Of a DNA stretch of 64,000 nt, positions 61,001 to 64,000 are shown in pieces. Source of the stretch: Saturnia japonica (Eukaryota; Arthropoda; Insecta; Lepidoptera; Saturniidae). The stretch's first letter is position 1. Each line of letters opens with the position of its first letter. The position numbers were made by a program, and so were the translations under genes. The notes under the pieces were generated by a model that worked only from the letters and a program-made list of their open reading frames with translations, was not told the origin of the DNA and ran no database searches. The stretch is from the NCBI GenBank assembly GCA_033032175.1, contig CM065331.1, forward strand, positions 7,936,370 through 8,000,369. The letters run 5' to 3'.

Positions 61001-63318
61001 GTGTGAAAGAAGATATAGTCACACAGATTGAGAAAGGGATGCCTAGATGGTTTGGGCATGTTGAGAGGATGAATGAAAGAAGAATGACTAAACAAATTTA
61101 TAATGCGAGTGTGAAAGGAAACGTTGGAAGAGGAAGGCCTAGACGAACATTCATCGATCACATCGGAGACGTTCTGAAGAAAGGTCAGGTCAAGAGTACT
61201 CTAAACCGACTAGCATGCATGAAAAGATTAATGAATGTTGAAGAAGCGAAAGATGTACGCCAGGATAGTAGCAGGTGGAAGGACGTGGCCTCTGCCTACC
61301 CCGTTGGGAAATAGGCGTGATTTATGTATGTATCTATGTATTTTCAGGTACAAAGCAATTGGAACTCTGCTACGGATTTGGAAGCCTCATAGCATTGCTA
61401 ACTATTATCTACTTCTTCGTAATATACTTCGTGATTGTGAAGAGGTATTTCGGAAAATGGTTCGAGAAAGCGATCTGGAATAAATTCGAAGGGTTCTGCG
61501 CCTACCTATGGAGATTTGTGTGAGTAGGTATTACAAATATGTAAACTATGGCAGCACAGTCCTTTTTGTATGAATGTTTTTATGATTATTATAACTGATA
61601 GAAAGCTTAAGGTTGGCGCAGAAGAGGGACAGTCCCTTGGGGGACATACATTTTGTCCGCCAAAAGTATATCGCTAAAAACTGTGCAGTTTTGTACGTGG
61701 TAATTTTGTCCGTCGTGTGCGTTACGGGATTCAGTTTTAAACGATCTATTTTGACGGACTAAAATGTACCCCCGAAAACTATCCTTCCTCTGCGCAAGCC
61801 CTTAGAGTACTTTGGTGTAAACGATATTTTAGTTAACCATTCACAGTCCGGCTTTTCTCGGATAATTTAATGCTCGTTTCTCGTCGGGCGACCCATTTAT
61901 TAAAAAAGGATATAGGGTATAGCTTCACGCTACAAACCTAAACAGTAACTAGTGGTGGGTCATTAAAGATTTATTATCGTCAATGATAATTAACAGTTAA
62001 TGGCTAATGATTAAAAGGTTGAAAAAACTGTAAAATCGTCAACTGGTTTGCGGACATTCTTAAAGCGTTAATTCGTTTCCTAAAGAATTCATTAAAATTT
62101 ATCAACGCTTTCTGACATTAATAGATTTGTTAATTCGTTTACTGTAACAGGTTTTACTGATATTCTCAGGTCGAGCAAAGTGTTATTGGGTTTTTCTATG
62201 AAATTCTCAGTAGCAGCTCGGAGTTTGGCTTTATGACCGATTAATAGCAATAGGTTCGCCTCCTGTTAAGTACATGTGACCTAAAAACATTATCGGCGAA
62301 CTGTGGGTGTACATTAGTGCACCTCTGCCTAACCCTTCCGGGAATACAGGCGTGATGGTGTGTTATGTTATTATGTTTTGACCTGAATTCATTAATATTT
62401 ATATCAACGTAATAGGTGCTATCGGTTGGAAGTAGTCGTTTCGCATACTAGTTGATTCTTAGAAAAGATTAAAATTATAGTGAAATAAATAATAATCCGA
62501 AGAGCCGTTGACGGAAATTATCAGTCTATATCTTCAACTGGTAATTTTTTTGTAACGAGTAAAATAATGACTATTGAACTAATGCGTCTTGTGCCTTGAC
62601 GTAAATTAACACATAATATTTTCAACCTGTTTTTTACATTGATAACTAATAGTTAACTCGTTGACGAACGAAAAGTCGTTAAAAAAACAGTTTATTGATT
62701 CAACGACCCCCTCTAGCAGTAACTATGACCCGTCAACCAATCTAGAAAGTGGCAAGTACTGGAAGTGAAGACAACGATAGGCTCTACACGGGTGCTTTGA
62801 TAGCACTGGTGAAACCGTGGGGCAAAACTATTATATAGATCAATTTTTAATACACATGACGTCATACTTCTCTCAGTATGAAAGCCAGTTAAAAAAAATA
62901 ACAGAAAAATAACTGTATTAACCTCGATGATATTTTTAAGTAGTTACGCCATTGACGCTCTTTACGTGCCATTGTGAATGGTGGACATTTGCCCTCGGTT
63001 CACTTTCGACTTGATACCGGCGTGAGCGAGAAGAAACTTTTATCTTTTTTGACAAAAGAGTTTACGCCTTACGCTGTGATTCTCTATCTCTTTTGTTTCA
63101 GCATGCTGATAACAAAATTTGTAACGTTTTTAGTGAGAGTATAACGCGTCTATTTATAAAACGTCATTGATTACCCTTGAAAATTGTCAACAGATTATTC
63201 CGCTGGTGCTTCTGCTTATTGGCTTTAGCTGCGATTGCTGTATTCTTGTATTTGGATACTAGAGACGCACCAGAGAGACTCATCTCTTTACTTGGACTCT
63301 TCATAATCATGCTCTTAG
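46192..63318 (+). CDS. Concentrative nucleoside transporter (SLC28/CNT family), 5' part with five coding exons
   Basis: CNTs are plasma-membrane symporters that bring nucleosides into the cell with Na+ or H+. Coding exons: 46192-46233, 57156-57218, 58828-59014, 61348-61519 and 63194-63318, all with AG/GT borders and compatible phases; they give about 197 residues and the gene runs off the right edge. The start is the first ATG of the leader with context CAAAAATGG. The cytoplasmic N-terminus is residues 1-72. Hydrophobic segments lie near 73-95 (TLFILNGLVIGFFFGCLYYH), 108-128, 158-175 and 184-197. The stretch DTRDAPERLISLLGLFIIML matches the conserved DT...RL.SL.G segment that precedes the transport core in animal CNTs. 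The substrate-binding half is outside the window. The first intron is 11 kb and holds another gene on the other strand. An additional short exon in it cannot be excluded. Confidence 0.85.
46600..48240 (-). pseudogene. LINE ORF2 pseudogene with deleted catalytic core, minus strand
   Basis: From 48200 down, in shifting frames: KYSNRTKSVWRIINKEIGKD, VVPLFKSGCRSNLGSYRPAS, LPTISKIFDKIMFKQLVEYF, YVLTKSKSTTDAGATLL, FCDLLKAFVCVDHITFIVKL, VRIGVPQGSILG, then abruptly VGLVDSTVFLGITLD, LQWGPHIKSLAGRLSSA, SYGILLWGSAVEVDTIFILQ and the end IPKHITDLPDNKFKDHVK. Fingers, palm start and C-terminus of a CR1/Jockey-type reverse transcriptase are thus in order. The FADD-containing palm segment between GSILG and LVDSTVFLG is missing, so it is internally deleted. 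It lies antisense in the first intron of the transporter. Confidence 0.85.
48670..48900 (-). repeat. Repeat A copy, minus strand
   Basis: Read on the plus strand it runs GTGTATCTTCGAAGTTCAAA, TTAATGCCAATGATGTTAAA, ACCACCCTTGATGTATCTCC and CATTCGAATTGAGAACCTTC, the complements of repeat A blocks. Confidence 0.8.
49245..49450 (+). repeat. 'AATATTATAAATGCGAAAGT' dispersed repeat
   Basis: CCATACTAATATTATAAATG, CGAAAGTAACTCTGTCTGTC and GATGAATTTTGGTATAGAGA are blocks common in moth and butterfly genomes. A weaker relative is at 39120-39300. No coding capacity. Confidence 0.55.
49640..50666 (+). pseudogene. Retrotransposon protein C-terminus with zinc knuckle and endonuclease-like PD...D motif
   Basis: A 300-codon frame (49764-50666) carries ASLPIRCGGLGIRKISSVAL, ARLLAVVAHEAGYWLQAYPS, LRIATCLRLGVPVCVPHKC, a CPCG...LGHHGLSC zinc-knuckle-like array, and KRPDGMSLVPWKMGRVLVLD with the spacing K-R-P-D...D expected of a restriction-like endonuclease. 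Just upstream, in another frame, ISPHYALCILKFCLFVPKFT and LTQVDDLIKITLESIL join on to it, so there is a frameshift near 49850. Similar proteins are common in invertebrate genomes downstream of a reverse transcriptase. I infer the C-terminal part of an RLE-type non-LTR element; I cannot name the clade. The reverse-transcriptase core is missing. Confidence 0.65.
50788..51793 (+). mobile_element. Jockey-type LINE, 5'-truncated, fullest copy (Jockey-J)
   Basis: The first part encodes the end of ORF2: KLTLYKTYVRPIMTY, ISCATFAHTSNININKFQIL, QTRFLRKINKVPWYVG, and after a frameshift YIKYLTRSYFETASNHVN and SPFIRSRK. The 3' UTR follows (51170-51780) with GGACGGGCGGCTAGTTTCGC, CTTGCGGCAACTCAAGCCTA, GTAAGGGACCTTTTTTTTC and CCCCTTAGGCTAACAGTATA, ending in an A-rich tail at 51780-51793. 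This links all the short 'CCTAAGGCTAACAG' repeats of the window to one LINE family. Stops and frameshifts show that it is dead. Confidence 0.85.
51988..52036. repeat. (TA)n microsatellite
   Basis: A run of TA dinucleotides with a few substitutions just upstream of repeat D copy 2. Confidence 0.85.
52040..53545 (+). repeat. Repeat D copy 2, split by a CR1-type LINE
   Basis: The left half (52040-52369) has TTTAAACACGGTAATCTCTG, GCCTTAAATATTGATTTTTG and CGCATGCGCTGGCGTAATGG; the right half (53225-53545) has CATATGCCTATTTCTTAATA, AGCATGTTATTTGGACACAT and GGGGCACAGCTAGTTG. Together they match repeat D copy 1 at 34970-35712. The insertion is at 52370-53224. Confidence 0.8.
52370..53224 (+). mobile_element. 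5'-truncated CR1-type LINE, plus strand
   Basis: Encodes YRLKNFLPVKTKTMLVQSII, FPIIDYGDVCFYDLNADLLN, HRSVLNWLPIRQRRSLRAL and FKVKVRRLYQCHLAELSG, closely related to the minus-strand copy at 28605-29325. The tail has GACTGGCAGAGAATACCTTA and GGCATTAAGTGCGCC and ends in an AAATAAATAGATAAATAAA run. A 7-bp direct repeat AAAGTCT at 52363-52369 and 53225-53231 may be the target-site duplication. Confidence 0.85.
53546..54276. other. Transporter intron DNA, nothing recognised
   Basis: AT-rich, no supported frame. 'ACGCCATCTGTCGGAATACTT' at about 53878 resembles the CGCCATCTAT motif at 46300. Confidence 0.35.
54277..54282 (-). terminator. Poly(A) signal candidate for the MADF-BESS gene
   Basis: AATAAA on the minus strand, about 115 bp after the stop codon of the MADF-BESS gene. 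Confidence 0.4.
54397..55852 (-). CDS. MADF-BESS domain protein, complete two-exon gene
   Basis: MADF proteins bind DNA through a Myb/SANT-like domain and often act as transcription regulators in the nucleus; the BESS motif mediates protein contacts. Exon 1 is 55445-55852 and exon 2 is 54397-54702, with a 742-bp GT-AG intron (donor GTAAGT, acceptor TTACAG) in phase 0, giving 237 residues. The MADF domain covers about residues 24-118: FVLLLISLYRDNPVLWNASN, YTDKRKRGIALQKII, KIELKKKINSLRTNFNKEKN and LWYYKEMLFLCDQL carry the typical tryptophans and aromatics. The C-terminal LRRLAPDQRLYAEKMINDVL and FEAEMG fit a BESS motif. The start ATG is followed by ADVSEPEIKVE. The gene lies antisense within the first coding intron of the transporter. 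Such genes are numerous in Lepidoptera; I cannot name the orthologue. Confidence 0.88.
55906..55974 (-). promoter_or_regulatory. Promoter candidate of the MADF-BESS gene
   Basis: On the minus strand a TATATATT-like box lies at 55906-55913, about 55 bp before the ATG, so the leader would be short. An AAGATGGC element at 55967-55974 (plus strand) matches the core bound by YY1/Pho-type zinc-finger proteins. The region is rich in CG compared with the flanks. Confidence 0.35.
56300..56540 (+). repeat. Repeat A copy, plus strand, upstream of transporter exon 2
   Basis: GGAGTATCAATTCGAATGTA, TGATCCCATTTTAATTTCAT, TGGCATTGGACCTTGAAGTT and CTCAAAATTACTGAAGTCGG. It lies opposite in orientation to the copy at 57545-57780, with the exon at 57156-57218 between them. 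Confidence 0.8.
56555..56680 (+). repeat. SINE-2 copy, plus strand
   Basis: Head GATGTTGGCTTAGTGGTACC (A box), then GTGGCTTCGAATCCAAGAGC (B box), and GAAAATATCGTGAAGAAACT. Pairs with the inverted copy 25 bp away. Confidence 0.65.
56705..56930 (-). repeat. SINE-2 copy, minus strand
   Basis: On the minus strand: TAGCTTAGTGGTGGCATGTA (A box), GAGTTCGAATCCCTGCAATG (B box), and the end ATTGTGGCTAAAAGC. It forms an inverted pair with 56555-56680. Confidence 0.65.
57545..57780 (-). repeat. Repeat A copy, minus strand, downstream of transporter exon 2
   Basis: Plus strand: ACCGACTTTAATGATTTTGA, TGTGTCTTCGAAGTTCAAGC, AAAATGGGATCACCCTTGAG and ATACATTCGAAACG, the complements of repeat A blocks in reverse order. 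Confidence 0.8.
58050..58140 (-). mobile_element. Jockey-J 3' end, minus strand, diverged
   Basis: A poly(T) (58048-58056) is followed by AACTAATTATACTGTTTTCT, GAGAGCTTCACCAGGATTAT and AGCGCAGAGGCACTCAGCCG, weaker matches to the J terminal sequence. Confidence 0.5.
58281..58620 (+). repeat. Repeat B copy, plus strand
   Basis: CTAGCTGTGCCCGCGGCTCC head, CCGCCGGTTATTTTAAAGAT, CAGCTATCTGCCAGTGATGG and GGAACAAACAGACAGACA, ending near ACAAACAGACTTTTC. It lies just upstream of the transporter exon at 58828. Confidence 0.75.
59255..59620 (+). repeat. Repeat B copy, plus strand, followed by another head
   Basis: CGCTCGCCGGTTATTTTAAA, AATTCGGTCCAGCCGTTTCC, TGGAACAAACAGACAGACAG and ATTTTGACATTACAAACAGA. 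The next head (TACTAGCGGTGTTCCGCGGC) starts at about 59615, so two copies lie in tandem. Confidence 0.7.
60160..61320 (+). pseudogene. RTE-type LINE reverse-transcriptase pseudogene
   Basis: In order on the plus strand: FCAFLDLEKAYDKVMRNELW (60181-60240), a stop at about 60280, the catalytic box FYADDQVLLAS (YADD at 60486-60497), KVNAKTKVLVFEKEEK and SEFVYLGSMFIRDGKYERDI (frame 60563-60799), then RLMYGSESWVWQKNHASKIN, MRALRSMLGVKLSHRIRNSV, RWFGHVERMNERRMTKQIYN, GRGRPRRTF and SSRWKDVASAYPVGK (60841-61314). The run GSESW...GHVERM...GRGRPRRTF is typical of the C-terminus of RTE-like elements. Three or more breaks make it inactive; the endonuclease is missing. It sits in the transporter intron in sense orientation and ends 27 bp before the exon at 61348. 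Confidence 0.88.
61608..61804. mobile_element. Foldback MITE, 197 bp, with about 75-bp inverted arms
   Basis: Left arm TAAGGTTGGCGCAGAAGAGG, then GGGGGACATACATTTTGTCC and GCCAAAA; the right arm, read on the other strand, is TAAGGGCTTGCGCAGAGGAA, then GGGGGTACATTTTAGTCC and GTCAAAA. Both continue with ATCG and AAAACTG. A TTA occurs at each junction and could be the target duplication. The element has almost no loop, so it is a near-perfect hairpin in the transporter intron, 90 bp after the exon ending at 61519. Confidence 0.8.
61950..62745. mobile_element. Possible hAT-like MITE split by a SINE
   Basis: AGTGGTGGGTCATTAAAGAT on the left and, inverted, GACGGGTCATAGTTACTG on the right have matching GGGTCAT cores. 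Interior blocks ACAGTTAATGGC and GTTGAAAAAACTG have partial inverted matches near 62640-62690. The SINE-1 copy 62165-62375 lies between. The ends are short and diverged, so this is tentative. Confidence 0.3.
62165..62375 (+). repeat. SINE-1 copy, plus strand
   Basis: GGTCGAGCAAAGTGTTATTG, GCAGCTCGGAGTTTGGCTTT, GCGAACTGTGGGTGTACATT and CTCTGCCTAACCCTTCCGGG, ending in GGCGTGATGGTGTG. The tRNA head is absent. Confidence 0.75.
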
Positions 63319-63849
63319 GTAAGGGACATGTTTTGTAGGTTATTAAGAATTACTGAAAAGTTCCGGACATTTTCATATGGTAATATGTTATTTTCATTTA
63401 TAATATATATTTTTAAATTTAAATATTAGGAAAGCTGATAGACTAAAACAAAAAAAAATAGAAACAAAACACATAATAATGGAACTAACTATAATTGTGT
63501 GTATTTATGTACGCACATAAGACGTTATAACTTCTTTGACCTAACAAAACAAAACTTAACTCCAAAATTTTTATCTCGCGTACTAACATGATGAAGTTAG
63601 CTATTAAAAATATTAATGTAAATTTATTTTACTGGCTTTTTATTGTATAAAAATGGTTTAGGTTTGCAATTATAATTATAAACTACATAGTTGACCAAAG
63701 AGAATAATTCATTTCAACTTTTGTAATTTAATACTAGATATCACTGATACAGCATTTTTTTGAATAACGTCGAGTGTGACTATCTTCACTTCAATATAAA
63801 AGATTTCGCAAAGAATTTCATGGTGTAGACTAAACTGCTACAATGTGTT
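63319..63849. other. Transporter intron DNA, nothing recognised
   Basis: AT-rich sequence after the donor at 63319, with no further exon visible before the SINE. Confidence 0.4.
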
Positions 63850-64000
63850 CGAAGCAATGATGGTGTAGCGTGTACGGGCATCGTGTTGATTGACGTGAGT
63901 TCGAATCCCTGCACTGAGCTTATGCTTTTGGTGAAGGAAAACATTTCTAATTTTGTAATGCCCCTGGCAAGCTACCACCCTCAAGTTGAAAATCTGTCGT
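63850..64000 (+). repeat. SINE-2 copy, plus strand, cut by the window edge
   Basis: A box in GATGGTGTAGCGTGTACGGG, B box GAGTTCGAATCCCTGC, then GGCAAGCTACCACCCTCAAG and TTGAAAATCTG, matching the complement of 17940-18100. Confidence 0.65.

Noticed and set aside
1..64000. LTR retrotransposon or endogenous virus.
   Set aside because: No pair of long direct repeats with a primer-binding site, and no gag, protease, integrase or envelope-like frame was seen; all reverse-transcriptase traces are of non-LTR type.

Overview
This is a eukaryotic nuclear window, almost certainly from a lepidopteran insect (moth or butterfly). The evidence is AT-rich introns and intergenic DNA, GT-AG introns, two insect-type host genes whose proteins I can read exon by exon, and a dense load of lepidopteran-style repeats (dispersed 'GCTGTGCCCGCGG' repeats, tRNA-derived SINEs, CR1/Jockey/RTE-type LINE remnants, mariner, MITEs). 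The species cannot be named from the sequence alone.

Layout. 118-18818 (+) is the 3' part of an unconventional myosin V gene: 12 exons encoding the distal coiled coil and the whole globular cargo-binding (dilute) tail, ending at a stop codon. The motor domain lies to the left of the window. Its 6.4 kb intron (911-7296) carries a 3.8 kb minisatellite of 30-bp hairpin-forming units, and later introns hold MITEs, a decayed mariner and SINEs. From about 18.8 to 46 kb the window is gene-poor: repeats, LINE 3' ends, a pogo/Tigger-type transposase C-terminus (37498-37890, -), and a few GC-rich islets of unknown meaning. 46192-63318 (+) is the 5' part of a concentrative nucleoside transporter (SLC28/CNT) gene, five coding exons, continuing past the right edge. 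A complete two-exon MADF-BESS gene (54397-55852, -) is nested antisense in the first coding intron of that transporter.

Mobile DNA dominates. One Jockey-type LINE family has about ten 5'-truncated copies sharing the same 3' end, three of them flanked by clear 11-14 bp target-site duplications. Two copies of a ~600 bp repeat are each split by a different LINE insertion. Several foldback MITEs have long terminal inverted repeats. No operon-like organisation, CRISPR array, LTR retrotransposon or intact autonomous transposon was found. The three host genes are not obviously linked in function: an actin motor for cargo transport, a nucleoside/Na+ or H+ symporter, and a DNA-binding regulator.

The most unusual structures are the hairpin minisatellite with its exact 628-bp higher-order duplication, and the inverted repeat copies that flank the small second coding exon of the transporter.
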